This document shows positions 53,248 through 63,388 of a DNA stretch of 64,000 bases, piece by piece (within the stretch, counting starts at the first letter, position 1; each line of letters opens with the position of its first letter). The notes under the pieces are model-generated. The model was given only the letters and a program-made list of their open reading frames with translations. It made no database searches and was not told where the DNA came from. The stretch is from assembly GCA_026931725.1 (NCBI GenBank), contig JAIXLE010000222.1:17444-81443 (forward strand). The letters run 5' to 3'. Source of the stretch: Bacteroidales bacterium. Lineage in GTDB: Bacteria > Planctomycetota > Planctomycetia > Gemmatales > Gemmataceae. Made by a program: the position numbers and the translations under genes.

Positions 53248-56157
53248 GTGCCGAGTTCACGCAAGACGCCATCTGACAATGCGAGCCCCTCGAAACCGGC
53301 GCGAAAACCGGCGGCTCGTAAATCGCCCCCCAAAAAAACCACGGGGGTCGAACCCGCTGCCACGCGCCGGAAGCGGGCCACGGCCACAAGTTCCGGCGAA
53401 CGCCGTCACATCACGCCGGACGGCAGCGGCCATTACGATCTGGTGATCGTCGAATCGCCCGCCAAGGCGAAGACGATCAACAAATACCTCGGCAACCAGT
53501 TCCGGGTGCTGGCCAGTTATGGTCACGTCCGCGACTTGGCAACCGGGCGGCGACAAGCCGGTGAGGAAGTGTCCGGCATCACCATCGGTGCGGGCTGGAA
53601 ACTGCGTTACCTCGTCGATGCGGGGAGCCGCTCGAAGAAGAACAAGAAGGGTCGCCGCACTCAGCGCGAAATCCTCGACGAACTGGGCAGCGTGGCCGCC
53701 AAGGCCACCCGTGTCCTGCTGGCGAGTGACCCCGACCGCGAAGGAGAGTCCATCGCCTGGCACATCGCCGACGAACTCGGGTTGGACCCCAACCACACCT
53801 TCCGTATTCGGTTCAACGAGATTACGAAGAACGCGATCCGGCAAGCCCTGGCGCAGCCCGAAAAGATCGACATGGACCGCGTCAAGGCCCAGGAAGCCCG
53901 CCGCGCGATGGATCGTGTCGTCGGTTTCCCGCTATCGAGCCTGCTCGGTGAGAAGGTGACACGCGGGTTAAGCGCTGGCCGTGTTCAGTCTGTCGCGGTC
54001 AAACTCATCGTGGATCGAGAACGGGAAATCGAAGCGTTCCGCACCGAGGAATACTGGAAAATCACAGCCTTGCTCGCACCGCAAGGGGCGAAGGTTCCCT
54101 ACAAAGCCGACCCCAAAAAGGCCAAAATCTTCGCCAAAAAGAAGCCTGCGGACAGTGGCGACGAAGTCGAACCGGAAACCCCCGCCGAAGCCGCCGCGGC
54201 TGAGGAAAAAGCGAGCATCCCGGCTCCACCGCCCGGTTCGTTCCTGGGTAGCCTGGATAAGTGGGACGGGGCCGAACCCCAGATTCACAACGAGGCGGAA
54301 GCCGATGCCATCGCCGCCGTGCTAAACGGTGTGCCGTACACCGTGACGAAAATCGAACAGAAAGACCGCCAGGAACGGCCGCAACCGCCGTTCACCACGT
54401 CCACACTCCAGCAAGCCGCGAACATCCGCCTACGGTTCCCCGCCAGTCGGACCATGCAAACGGCCCAGAAACTGTACGAAGGGGTCGACCTCGGCAGTGA
54501 CGGCACGGTCGCACTCATCACCTACATGCGTACCGACAGCACCCGGATCTCCCCGGATGCGCTCAACACGGTGCGTGCCCACATCGGACAAACATTCGGC
54601 CAACCGTACCTGCCTGAGAAGCCGAACTTCTACGCCAGCGGCAAAAGTGCCCAGGAAGCCCACGAGGCGATCCGCCCGACTGATGTGAACATCACCCCCG
54701 AACGTGCTGCCCGCCAAGGACTTGCGGGGGATCAGCTGAAGCTGTACACGCTGATCTACAATCGTTTCGTCGCTTGCCAAATGGCCCCGGCTGTCTTCGC
54801 CGTGACCGCGGTGGAAGTCACCGCCGGACGGGGATTGTTCCGATCGACGGGCCGGATCATGAAGTTCGACGGCTACCGCAAAGTGATGCCGCCCGCGGGC
54901 AAATCCGAGGATGTCGAATTGCCGAACTTGCGGGAACAGATGCCGCTCGATCGGCTCGATCTGTTCGAGACGCAGCACTTCACCCAGCCACCGCCGCGGT
55001 TCAACGAAGCCTCGCTGGTGAAGCAACTGGAAAAGGAGGGGATCGGCCGCCCGAGTACCTACGCCAGCATCATCGAGACGATCCAGGATCGCGGCTACGT
55101 CACACAGGACAACCGCCGATTCTTCGCTACGGACATTGGCAAGGTCGTCACGGATCTGCTTGTGAAGCATTTCCCCAAGATCATGAACGTCAAATTCACC
55201 TCGCACTTTGAGGAAGAACTCGACGAGATTGAAACCGGAAAGTGCCAGTACCAGGAAGTGCTAGACGAGTTCTGGGGGCCGTTCTCCGAATCGCTCAAGA
55301 TCGCGGGCCAGGAAATGCCAGCGTTACGGGGCATCGAAACGGGTGAGAAGTGCCCCAAGTGCGATCGCCCGCTCTTGCACATGTTCAGTCAGAAGACTGG
55401 GAAACAGTTCATCGGCTGTTCGGGCTACAATCAGGAACCCGCTTGCAAATACATCGTCGGCGGCGGGCCGGAACCGGAAGTCACGGACATCCCCTGCCCG
55501 GCTTGCCAGAAACCGATGGTGAAGCGTACCGGACGGTTCGGTGTCTTCTACACCTGTTCGGGTGCCCCCAATTGCCCAGCACTCATGAACGAAAACGCGG
55601 AAGGCAAACCCACCGTCACCGCGTTGCCGACACAGAACCCGTGCCCGAAATGCGAGAAAACCAAACTCCTGCTGAAGTTCAACAAGGCTGGCAAGCCGTA
55701 TATCCAGTGCCCGGATACGAAGTGTAAATACATCGCGGACTCGGATGAGAAGGGCAACCCCGTCCAGCCACCGGACACGGGGATTTTCTGTGAAAAGTGC
55801 AATAGCCCGATGGTGATTCGCACGAGCTGGCGGGGGCCGTTCCTGTCCTGTTCCGGTTATCCGAAGTGCCGCAATGCCAAGTCGATCAATGCCGAACTCC
55901 GGGAGAAACTGAAGGACATTCTGCCGCCGATGCCGGAAAAGAAAGCCGGTGCGGAAAAGAAAGCCCCCGGTATCCCGGACGTGGAAATCACGGAGAAGTG
56001 CCCCGAGTGCGATGCACCGATGCGGCTCATGAAATCCCGCTTCGGCGGTCGCTACTTCCTCGGTTGCACCAAGTACCCGAAGTGTAAAGGGGTCGGCAAG
56101 GTCACGCCGGAGTTGCAAGCCAAGATCGACGCGGCCAGCCCCAAGGTTCAGACGTAA
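53248..56157 (+). CDS. topA: DNA topoisomerase I
   Basis: A 969-residue type IA topoisomerase that relaxes negative supercoils. The Toprim domain starts HYDLVIVESPAKAKTINKYLG (about 62-82) and has LLASDPDREGESIAWH; the active-site Tyr426 is in ITYMRTDSTRIS. The C-terminus has five Cys4 zinc ribbons (about residues 702-740, 751-780, 800-830, 848-872 and 916-950). A basic 55-residue N-terminal tail precedes the Toprim domain, and a Lys/Ala/Glu/Pro-rich insertion follows the ALLAPQG strand (about 280-335). The GTG at 53248 follows GGAG by 11 bp. Confidence 0.97.
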   Translation: MPSSRKTPSDNASPSKPARKPAARKSPPKKTTGVEPAATRRKRATATSSGERRHITPDGSGHYDLVIVESPAKAKTINKYLGNQFRVLASYGHVRDLATGRRQAGEEVSGITIGAGWKLRYLVDAGSRSKKNKKGRRTQREILDELGSVAAKATRVLLASDPDREGESIAWHIADELGLDPNHTFRIRFNEITKNAIRQALAQPEKIDMDRVKAQEARRAMDRVVGFPLSSLLGEKVTRGLSAGRVQSVAVKLIVDREREIEAFRTEEYWKITALLAPQGAKVPYKADPKKAKIFAKKKPADSGDEVEPETPAEAAAAEEKASIPAPPPGSFLGSLDKWDGAEPQIHNEAEADAIAAVLNGVPYTVTKIEQKDRQERPQPPFTTSTLQQAANIRLRFPASRTMQTAQKLYEGVDLGSDGTVALITYMRTDSTRISPDALNTVRAHIGQTFGQPYLPEKPNFYASGKSAQEAHEAIRPTDVNITPERAARQGLAGDQLKLYTLIYNRFVACQMAPAVFAVTAVEVTAGRGLFRSTGRIMKFDGYRKVMPPAGKSEDVELPNLREQMPLDRLDLFETQHFTQPPPRFNEASLVKQLEKEGIGRPSTYASIIETIQDRGYVTQDNRRFFATDIGKVVTDLLVKHFPKIMNVKFTSHFEEELDEIETGKCQYQEVLDEFWGPFSESLKIAGQEMPALRGIETGEKCPKCDRPLLHMFSQKTGKQFIGCSGYNQEPACKYIVGGGPEPEVTDIPCPACQKPMVKRTGRFGVFYTCSGAPNCPALMNENAEGKPTVTALPTQNPCPKCEKTKLLLKFNKAGKPYIQCPDTKCKYIADSDEKGNPVQPPDTGIFCEKCNSPMVIRTSWRGPFLSCSGYPKCRNAKSINAELREKLKDILPPMPEKKAGAEKKAPGIPDVEITEKCPECDAPMRLMKSRFGGRYFLGCTKYPKCKGVGKVTPELQAKIDAASPKVQT

Positions 56158-56163
56158 CCTCTT

Positions 56164-56222
56164 GATGATGAAAACCCCGGTTCATGGATGCGATTCCGTG
56201 AACCGAGGATGAAATCATCATC
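56164..56222. terminator. Bidirectional stem-loop between topA and the RND pump gene
   Basis: The arms GATGATG (56164-56170) and CATCATC (56216-56222) enclose an inner stem, 56175-56188 with 56195-56208, of 14 positions with one mismatch and one G-T wobble. The two convergent genes end at 56157 and 56238. No long T-run, but the placement supports a shared terminator. Confidence 0.6.
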
Positions 56223-56237
56223 GGATAGATCGCCCGC

Positions 56238-59200
56238 CTATGCATCGACTGATTCTGCGTGTGAATCGGTGTCGAACCAATTGTAGGTCGCAGGAATCAC
56301 GAACAGCGTCAACAGGGTGGATGTCACCAATCCACCGATAATCACCGTGGCCAGTGGACGTTGCACTTCTGCTCCCGAGCTAACGGAAACCGCCATCGGA
56401 ATAAATCCCAGCATCGCCACCAGTGCCGTCATCAACACGGGCCGGACCCGAAGCATCGCCCCTTCATAAGCCGCATCGGTTGCGGTGTGACCGGCTTTCC
56501 GCAGTTCTTGCAGATACGTCACCAGTACCACTCCGTTCAGCACGGCCACGCCGAACAGGGCGATGAACCCAACACCAGCCGAGATCGAGAAATCCAGCCC
56601 ACGCAGCCACAGGGCAAAAATCCCCCCCGTCGCGGCCATCGGCACGTTCAGGAATATCAACAGCGCCAGACGCACCGAACCCAGGGACAGATACAGCAGC
56701 GAAAAGATCATCAGCAACGCGGCTGGCACCGCAATCATGAGCCGTCCGGTCGCTTCTTCGAGATTCTTGAACTGTCCCCCCCAGGTGACCATGTACCCCG
56801 GCGGCAGTTTGACGGATTCTTCGACCTTGCGTCGAGCCTCCGCGACGAACCCCGCCAGATCGCGGCCTCGGACGTTGCATTGGATGATCGTTCGCCGACG
56901 CACAGAGTCTCGGCTAATCTGCGCGGGGCCGTCTTCGAGTTTCAGTTCCGCCACTTGTTCCAGGGGGATTGGTCGACCATTTGCGCCGGACACCTTGATT
57001 TGTCGAATCTTTTCGAGGTCCGACCGCCACTCTGGCCCCAAGCGTACCTGGACTGGGAACCGCCGCTGGCCTTCGTACACCTGCCCCACGACTTTCCCGC
57101 CCACGGCAGCCACCGCGTCCAGTACATCCCGCGCATTCACACCGTAACGGGCGATGGCATCCCGCTGGACGCGCACCCGCAAGTACGGCAACCCACCCGT
57201 CTGCTCCGCGGCAATGTCAGCTGCACCGGGGACGGTGTTGAGTACCTTAGCGATCTCCTCGGCCTTCCGTCGCAGTAACTCCAGATCATCGCCGTACAGG
57301 CTGATGCCCACATCCGACTTCACCCCAGCCACGAGTTCCGCCACCCGTAATTCAATCGGCTGGCTGAAGCTATACAGATTCGTCGGCACTTCCTCTTCGA
57401 GTGCGGCTTTCATAGCCTCAACGAGTTCCTCCTTGGTGCCAAATCGCCACGTCTCACGCGGGGTGAGCGAGATGTTAATATCCGTCAGATTGATCGTCAT
57501 GGGGTCATTGGCGATTTCTGGCCGCCCGGACTTGCTGACCACGGAAACGACTTCGGGGAACTGCAGCAGGCACTTTTCAATCCGGGTGGTTTCCTCGACG
57601 GTGGTTTCGAGTGACACGCTCGGAATCCGCGCCGCCTGAATCGCAATGGAACCTTCATCCAGCTTGGGAATGAACTCGGCTCCCATCGTCAGAGCGGCTG
57701 CGATGCTGGCTAGGAACAACCCCAGCGCCGCGGTTGCCGTGACACGCGGAAAACGGATCACGGCCCGTAACAGCGGACGATACACCGATTTCACCCAGCG
57801 GATCAGGAATGGTTCATGCTCACTGACCGAACGCAGATAGACGGATGCCAACACCGGCATCAAGGTCAAAGCTAATACGAGTGATGTCAACAAGGCAAAG
57901 ATGACCGTCAGTGCCATGGGTCGGAACATTTTTCCTTCCAGTCCCCGCAGCGACAGGATCGGCAAATACACCAGCAAGATGATGCCGACACCGAAGACCA
58001 CCGGGCGAGCCACTTCATGACACGCGGCCCGAATCACGTCTTGAGGAGCAGCTTTCCCACCAGTGCGGTGTCGCCATTCCCCCACTCGTCGGACGATGTT
58101 TTCAATCAGCACGACCGAGCCATCCACGATCAACCCGAAGTCGATCGCGCCGAGGGACATCAGGTTGCCGCTGAGCCCGGCATACCACATGCCGACGAAC
58201 GCGCCGAGCATGGAGAGCGGCACCGCCAGCGCCACGATCAACCCCGCCCGCAAGCTCCCCAAGAGGACCAGCAGCACCAGAATCACGAGGATGCCGCCTT
58301 CGATGAGGTTTTTCGTCAGCGTATGCACCGTGGTACGGACCAGTTCCGTGCGGTCGTAGAACGGGTCGATGGACACACCTTCCGGGAGTGTTTTTGCAAT
58401 CTCCTGAATCTTCTCACCGACTCCAGCCGCGACTTTGCGGCTATTTTCACCAGCCAGCAACATGACCAAGCCGACCACCCCTTCGCCACGGCCATCACGG
58501 GTGACGGCTCCTTGCCGGATCATCGGCGCGAACGCAACATCCGCCACTTGATACAAATACACCGGCGTACCATCGTTCCGTGTATCAACAACGACATTCC
58601 GCAGATCGTCCAAGTTGGAAATGAGGGCTTCCCCCCGGACGATGCGTTGCTCCTTGCCGCCGAAAATCACATAGCCGCCGCCCTCGTTGGCGTTGTTCTG
58701 CCCCACCGCCGAGAAAACCCGTGTGATCGGAATGCCGAACGCCAGCAACCGATTGGGGTCGATCCGCACTTCGTAGGTCCGCAATTCGCCGCCGCTGGCG
58801 TTGACTTCCACGACACCGGGCACGCTCCGTAACGGTAAGGCGATGTCCCATTCCAGGATCTCCCGCAATTCCATCAGGGATCGTTTCCCGGTTCGGTCGC
58901 GGACCTCAAATTGGAAGATTTCGCCTAACCCGGTGGTGATCGGTCCCATCTTCGGTTCAGGGACACCATCGGGAATCTCTTGGCGGGCCGTTTGTAGTCG
59001 TTCGCCGACTTGTTGCCGTGCCCAGTAGATGTCAGTGCCTTCCGTAAAAACCACCGTGACCACGGAAAGCCCGAACTGGGACACGGAGCGGATTTCTTCT
59101 ACCCGAGGAATGCCACTCATGGCCGCTTCCACGGGGACGGTGATGAATTGTTCGGTTTCTTCCGAGGCCAGTGCCGGGGCCGTGGTCATGACCATCACCT

Positions 59201-59333
59201 GCACGTTGGTCACGTCCGGCACGGCATCAACGGGAAGCTGTGAAGCCGAGAAAAAACCGCCTGCGACAAGCAGGAGTGAGAACAGAATGACAAGGAAACG
59301 ATTTTCCAGCGCGAAGTCGATGAGGCGGGTCAT
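56238..59333 (-). CDS. Heavy-metal efflux RND pump (CzcA/CusA family)
   Basis: A 1031-residue inner-membrane RND pump with 12 expected membrane helices and two large periplasmic loops. It begins MTRLIDFALENRF, the family start, and contains LGAIDFGLIVDGSVVLIENIVRR near residue 400, the D-F-G...D-G...E-N signature of the HME-RND subgroup that exports divalent cations or Cu/Ag. Other features are FIPKLDEGSIAIQAAR and GVKSDVGISLYGDD. The specific metal cannot be decided from sequence. It is cotranscribed with the adaptor (53 bp) and the His-rich protein. No outer-membrane channel gene lies in the window. Confidence 0.95.
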   Translation of the reverse strand: MTRLIDFALENRFLVILFSLLLVAGGFFSASQLPVDAVPDVTNVQVMVMTTAPALASEETEQFITVPVEAAMSGIPRVEEIRSVSQFGLSVVTVVFTEGTDIYWARQQVGERLQTARQEIPDGVPEPKMGPITTGLGEIFQFEVRDRTGKRSLMELREILEWDIALPLRSVPGVVEVNASGGELRTYEVRIDPNRLLAFGIPITRVFSAVGQNNANEGGGYVIFGGKEQRIVRGEALISNLDDLRNVVVDTRNDGTPVYLYQVADVAFAPMIRQGAVTRDGRGEGVVGLVMLLAGENSRKVAAGVGEKIQEIAKTLPEGVSIDPFYDRTELVRTTVHTLTKNLIEGGILVILVLLVLLGSLRAGLIVALAVPLSMLGAFVGMWYAGLSGNLMSLGAIDFGLIVDGSVVLIENIVRRVGEWRHRTGGKAAPQDVIRAACHEVARPVVFGVGIILLVYLPILSLRGLEGKMFRPMALTVIFALLTSLVLALTLMPVLASVYLRSVSEHEPFLIRWVKSVYRPLLRAVIRFPRVTATAALGLFLASIAAALTMGAEFIPKLDEGSIAIQAARIPSVSLETTVEETTRIEKCLLQFPEVVSVVSKSGRPEIANDPMTINLTDINISLTPRETWRFGTKEELVEAMKAALEEEVPTNLYSFSQPIELRVAELVAGVKSDVGISLYGDDLELLRRKAEEIAKVLNTVPGAADIAAEQTGGLPYLRVRVQRDAIARYGVNARDVLDAVAAVGGKVVGQVYEGQRRFPVQVRLGPEWRSDLEKIRQIKVSGANGRPIPLEQVAELKLEDGPAQISRDSVRRRTIIQCNVRGRDLAGFVAEARRKVEESVKLPPGYMVTWGGQFKNLEEATGRLMIAVPAALLMIFSLLYLSLGSVRLALLIFLNVPMAATGGIFALWLRGLDFSISAGVGFIALFGVAVLNGVVLVTYLQELRKAGHTATDAAYEGAMLRVRPVLMTALVAMLGFIPMAVSVSSGAEVQRPLATVIIGGLVTSTLLTLFVIPATYNWFDTDSHAESVDA

Positions 59334-59386
59334 GAGGGGTGTTCCCATTGTGGTAGAAGGAGGTTCCAAGCCAACAACGGGGCCGC

Positions 59387-60970
59387 CTAATCGCCGCCGA
59401 TTTGGTCTTTGAGCAGGGCGGTCTTCAGCGCAAATGTGCCTTCCACGGCCACTTCCGTCCCCGGTGCGATGCCGGCCAGGATTTCCACCCGCTCGGCGGT
59501 CGAACGGCCAATGCGTACATCCACTCGCTGGAAGGTATCCGCGCCGGTGCGCACGAAAACGAACGTGCGGTTCTCATGCCGTTGAATCGCCAGAGCGGGT
59601 ACACTGACGACAGCCTCACCGCTGCCACGCAACAACCCCACTTCCACGAACAGACCGGGTTTGAGCGCGTGATCCGCGTTCTCTGCGGTCAGCACAAGTG
59701 GGAGCGATCGCGTCCGCGGGTCGATCACCTCACCGAGGTATTTCAACTGTGCGGGGCGTTCCACCAGACCGGCCGCGGAGGAACGAAAGACGATCTTCTG
59801 CCCGGAGAGATCGCGGACCAACGGCAAATCGACTTCAAAAATATCGGCTTCGACCCAAACCGTGCGGAGGTCGGCAATCTGGAAGAGTTGATGCTCGGCT
59901 GGAATCCGCTCCCCACGCACGGCGTGTTTGTCGATCACCGTGCCATCGAAGGGCACGCGAACGCGATAATGGGAAACCGCGGCCCCCTCACTCGCCGGGT
60001 CCATCGCATCAATTTCCGCGCTGGTATAGCCAATCATCAGCAGTTGGGCCTTGGCAGTATCGACGGCGGCTTTCGCTTCCCGGTACTTCTGCTCTGCGGC
60101 GAGTGCGTCTTGAGTCAGTTGGTAATGGGCTTCTTCAAAAACGGCGCGATACTGTGCCTCGGCAATTTCGGCTTCCGCCCGTGCTTTGCGCACGGTGGCT
60201 TCGGGCACTGCGCCCGTCCGCAACGTGGCCAGATCCTCGTACACGGCTTTGAGCTGATTCGTGCGAGCATACGCTGTGAGTAACCGATCCCGCCAAGTCC
60301 CCGCGGGTTTATCGCGGAAGTTGGTCTGAATTTCGGAAAGGGTGCGTCCTGCCGCGAGTTCTTTCCACAGTGCCTGGGCATTCGTTGTAATCCGTTGAAC
60401 CCATTGATATTGGGATTCACTCGCGGCGAGGGCGAGCCGGGTATTCATGAGTTCCAGCTTGGCTCGGCCAACATCCTTACTATCGACAACCGCGAGAATG
60501 TCACCCGCATGAACGGTCTGACCATATTCCGCCCGCACCTCTCGGATGAGGCCCGTGACGGGCGTGGTGAGGTGCGCGATCCGATCGGGGTTGAGATGCA
60601 CGGCCCCCGTCCGCCAGACCCGATCTTGCAGAACCGCCGTGGTGACGGGTTCGATGCGAACCCCCGAAACGCGCTGCTGCGTGGCATCCAGAACCACCTG
60701 GGCCAGGGCCGATGGGGATTCTGTTTCTTTGTCCTCTTCCCGCTCATCACCTGCGGTTGCCCGTTGAGAAACCGCTGGAGTCGATTCTCGAAGAAATTGA
60801 TCCGCACAGTATCCGCCAAAAGCTCCCACCAGGAGGCCAGCCAGCCCGATTCCCCACACGGACCAACGGGATCGGGCCGCACGAGTCGGAACCAAAGTTG
60901 GAGTCGGAGTTGCAGCCAGCGCCGATGGCCGTTCCACCATTGGTGACGGCGCAGTTGTGTTCACATTCAT
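59387..60970 (-). CDS. RND efflux periplasmic adaptor (CzcB/CusB family)
   Basis: A 527-residue membrane-fusion protein. It has an N-terminal membrane helix (about 35-58), a lipoyl/HlyD-like domain (TTPVTGLIREVRAEYGQTVHAGDILAVVDS), a long alpha-helical hairpin (about 165-300), the paired half-lipoyl segment VRVPFDGTVIDKHAVRGERI and a beta-barrel with WVEADIFEVDLP. The C-terminal GRSTAERVEILAGIAPGTEVAVEG is typical. It couples the RND pump to an outer-membrane channel. The gene is separated by 53 bp from the pump and 92 bp from the His-rich gene, all on the minus strand. A ribosome-binding TGAGA lies before the ATG. Confidence 0.94.
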   Translation of the reverse strand: MNVNTTAPSPMVERPSALAATPTPTLVPTRAARSRWSVWGIGLAGLLVGAFGGYCADQFLRESTPAVSQRATAGDEREEDKETESPSALAQVVLDATQQRVSGVRIEPVTTAVLQDRVWRTGAVHLNPDRIAHLTTPVTGLIREVRAEYGQTVHAGDILAVVDSKDVGRAKLELMNTRLALAASESQYQWVQRITTNAQALWKELAAGRTLSEIQTNFRDKPAGTWRDRLLTAYARTNQLKAVYEDLATLRTGAVPEATVRKARAEAEIAEAQYRAVFEEAHYQLTQDALAAEQKYREAKAAVDTAKAQLLMIGYTSAEIDAMDPASEGAAVSHYRVRVPFDGTVIDKHAVRGERIPAEHQLFQIADLRTVWVEADIFEVDLPLVRDLSGQKIVFRSSAAGLVERPAQLKYLGEVIDPRTRSLPLVLTAENADHALKPGLFVEVGLLRGSGEAVVSVPALAIQRHENRTFVFVRTGADTFQRVDVRIGRSTAERVEILAGIAPGTEVAVEGTFALKTALLKDQIGGD

Positions 60971-61062
60971 GTGAGATTCTCAATCGAATAAAGGATCAAA
61001 AGATGTGGCCACACCGGAGCCAAACACGTTGGCCCGGTCACGATGAGATTCCACAGAATGGA

Positions 61063-61551
61063 CTAAATGAGAGCGACACCCGAACGGGCGTGCGCAGCTT
61101 GCGCGCAGACAGGCAAAGTCGATCGCACCCGCGGAGATGCGGTGACAGGGGAACAGACCCGATCCGGCATCACGAACAATGCGGGTACAACCAGTGGGAA
61201 CGCCCCCAGCAACGGCACATCTTGCATGTGCGCAGCCGATGCCGCATCTTCACTTGTACCGGGCCAGCCGACATCGACCTGGAAAGTACCGTGATGGGGC
61301 GCTCCGGTTTCCGAGTCCTCCCGCGTTGGCAAGCTCCAGAGTTCCACACCCATGAAGACGATGTGCGCGTGAAAGCAAACCCGACAATCGGACGCAGGCA
61401 GTGCGTTTGTACTCGGAGGAAGCAGCGAGATGAGCCCGAGATGATGGGAATGGTGCGCGCAACCACCCTGATGAGTGTGGAGCATCACACAAAATGTGCT
61501 GCTCATACCCATCCAGACGGCCAACAAGAATGTCAACAGGTGATGAAACAC
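61063..61551 (-). CDS. Small His/Cys-rich exported protein of the efflux operon
   Basis: A 162-residue protein starting at GTG 61551, with an N-terminal hydrophobic stretch (LLTFLLAVWMGMSSTFC) and then MLHTHQGGCAHHSHHLGLI and further His and Cys (VCFHAHIVF, APHHGTF). It precedes the adaptor and pump genes in an apparent operon. Short His-rich exported proteins often stand first in such planctomycete RND loci and may bind or sense the metal, but that is inference. The C-terminal part shows no motif. It could also be two membrane segments (a second near 112-128) rather than a soluble protein. Confidence 0.65.
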   Translation of the reverse strand: MFHHLLTFLLAVWMGMSSTFCVMLHTHQGGCAHHSHHLGLISLLPPSTNALPASDCRVCFHAHIVFMGVELWSLPTREDSETGAPHHGTFQVDVGWPGTSEDAASAAHMQDVPLLGAFPLVVPALFVMPDRVCSPVTASPRVRSTLPVCAQAAHARSGVALI

Positions 61552-61849
61552 GATGTAATCGGCTCATCGGCGGGAATACAGGAATACAGCGACTATAGCA
61601 CATTGCCACAGCGCCTGTCGAGGCACCCGTTCAGGATATTTGGGCGAGATGCCGAATTTTGAAAGGAATAACTCACGGCCCTCTATCATCATTTTTTCAC
61701 TAGAGCCAGGAACAGATATTTGTGTTTGCAAGATACCCCAAAAACGCTAAGCTAAACATTTGCTAATCGTACAGACTCTATTCCTGTAATCTGTGGTCAA
61801 CTCATTCTGGTTGAAGACTCGCGTCGTTTGTCTTCATCTTGGAGATTGT

Positions 61850-62833
61850 ATGAAACATGCACACGCACGCACGTGTAATCGCCAAGCCTTTGCACGGTGG
61901 GGATTCACGCTCATTGAACTGCTCGTGGTCATCGCCATTATTGCCGTCTTGATTGGTTTGCTCTTGCCCGCTGTTCAGAAAGTTCGAGAAGCCGCTGCCC
62001 GAGCGAAATGCACCAACAATCTCAAACAACTCGCGCTGGCCTGTCATAATATTCACGACACGACGGGATACTTGCCTCCCCTGTGCGCTGCGGGATCACG
62101 TATCCTGACACCGGCCTCTTCCCCGTTCGGACAGCATAACTGGACGTTGCACATCTTTTTGTTGCCGTACATTGAGCAAGACAATGTTTACAAGAATTTC
62201 GCAACCGCATTGCCGATGGCCATCCCCATCATCACGACCATCGTCAACGGCGGTTTACCCACAGGGGCTGGAGGTGTCGCAGCGAGCATTCCGGCCTATT
62301 ATTGTCCATCCGATCCGACCCATAGTAACGGCAAACATAAGTCGACGTATGGCAATCTGGCCGATTTCTCTGCCACTTGTTATTTGGGGAACAATTACAT
62401 CTTCGGGAATCCCAGTAAAGGGCTTCCTTATGGTGAAACCAAGATTCCCGCCGGTATCCCGGATGGATTGAGCAATACGGTCATGCTGGCGGAAGGCTAT
62501 GCCACCTGTACCAGCGGGGCAGCGCTCACTACTGGGACGGCTCGGTTATTCGCAAGCCCCAATAGTCCTTTCCGGGGTGGTTTCAATCTGGGCAGCGATG
62601 GCAGTGGTTCCCTGGCCAAAGTGGGAACCTATCCCGGCGCGACCATGTTCCAGGTGCAACCCACCACATACCAAACCTGCCTGTACGATCGGCCAAACAG
62701 TCCGCATTCGGGTGGCATCAATGTCGGTATCGCGGACGGTAGCGTTCGCTTCCTACGCGGGTCGATGGATCCCACGGTTTGGCAATACGCCAATGATCCT
62801 CGGGACGGCAATGTAATCGGGGGTGATTGGTAA
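61850..62833 (+). CDS. DUF1559 pseudopilin-like protein
   Basis: A 327-residue type II secretion/type IV pilin-like protein of the DUF1559 family, which is greatly expanded in Planctomycetes. The prepilin peptidase motif G18|[16 protein letters not shown] begins the N-terminal helix, followed by [18 protein letters not shown] and a C-terminal H-X9-DG signature ([17 protein letters not shown]). The ATG at 61850 has GGAG 5 bp upstream. A small lipoprotein gene follows with a stop-start overlap. Its function may be in envelope assembly or adhesion. Confidence 0.95.
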   Translation: MKHAHARTCNRQAFARWGFTLIELLVVIAIIAVLIGLLLPAVQKVREAAARAKCTNNLKQLALACHNIHDTTGYLPPLCAAGSRILTPASSPFGQHNWTLHIFLLPYIEQDNVYKNFATALPMAIPIITTIVNGGLPTGAGGVAASIPAYYCPSDPTHSNGKHKSTYGNLADFSATCYLGNNYIFGNPSKGLPYGETKIPAGIPDGLSNTVMLAEGYATCTSGAALTTGTARLFASPNSPFRGGFNLGSDGSGSLAKVGTYPGATMFQVQPTTYQTCLYDRPNSPHSGGINVGIADGSVRFLRGSMDPTVWQYANDPRDGNVIGGDW

Positions 62834-63228
62834 TGAGAACATTCCTGCTTTTGGCCGCGTTGACCTGGGTATTAGGGTGCGACGCTGGCAGGCCGGAAGG
62901 CAATTTGCCTCCATTGGTTCCGGTAAAAATCAAAGTCGTCAAGGCCGGCAAAGCCGTGACCAGCGGCAATATTCGCCTGGTAGCGGAACCCCCAACCACC
63001 GAAACCAGCAACTACCTCGTTTCGGGCGACTTGGGGTCAGAAGGCTTTTTCGACGCGACCACGGTGCATGCACTATCCATGAAGACGGCATCCGGTGTTC
63101 CACCCGGAACTTACATAGCAAACTACTCAGGGACGGATGAGAAGCAGAGCATGATTATGATTCCCATCAAAACCCCGGTTCAGATCGTGGATGGGATAAC
63201 GGAGGTGGTTATCGACTTGAGCAAGTGA
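62833..63228 (+). CDS. Small lipoprotein coupled to the DUF1559 gene
   Basis: A 131-residue lipoprotein with a lipobox (WVLGCDAG, Cys17). The mature part has PLVPVKIKVVKAGKAVTSGNIRLVAEP followed by DLGSEGFFDATTVHALSM and GVPPGTYIANYSG, a beta-sandwich pattern like the carboxypeptidase-regulatory-type domains common beside DUF1559 genes. The ATG is inside TAATG, shared with the DUF1559 stop codon, so translation is probably coupled. It likely works with the pseudopilin-like partner. Function is unknown. Confidence 0.85.
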   Translation: MRTFLLLAALTWVLGCDAGRPEGNLPPLVPVKIKVVKAGKAVTSGNIRLVAEPPTTETSNYLVSGDLGSEGFFDATTVHALSMKTASGVPPGTYIANYSGTDEKQSMIMIPIKTPVQIVDGITEVVIDLSK

Positions 63229-63388
63229 TGCGGGATCATAATCCAATACCTCGCCTATGGACATGCTACACCCTGTTTGGTCGAAATCGAGACAGTCTGG
63301 AGAACCACGACTGTGTGACCGTAAGGGAGTGGTTCCTCAAACAGAAGCACTCCTTCCAGACAGCGCGAAACATCGTCTTGGGGGCGGA

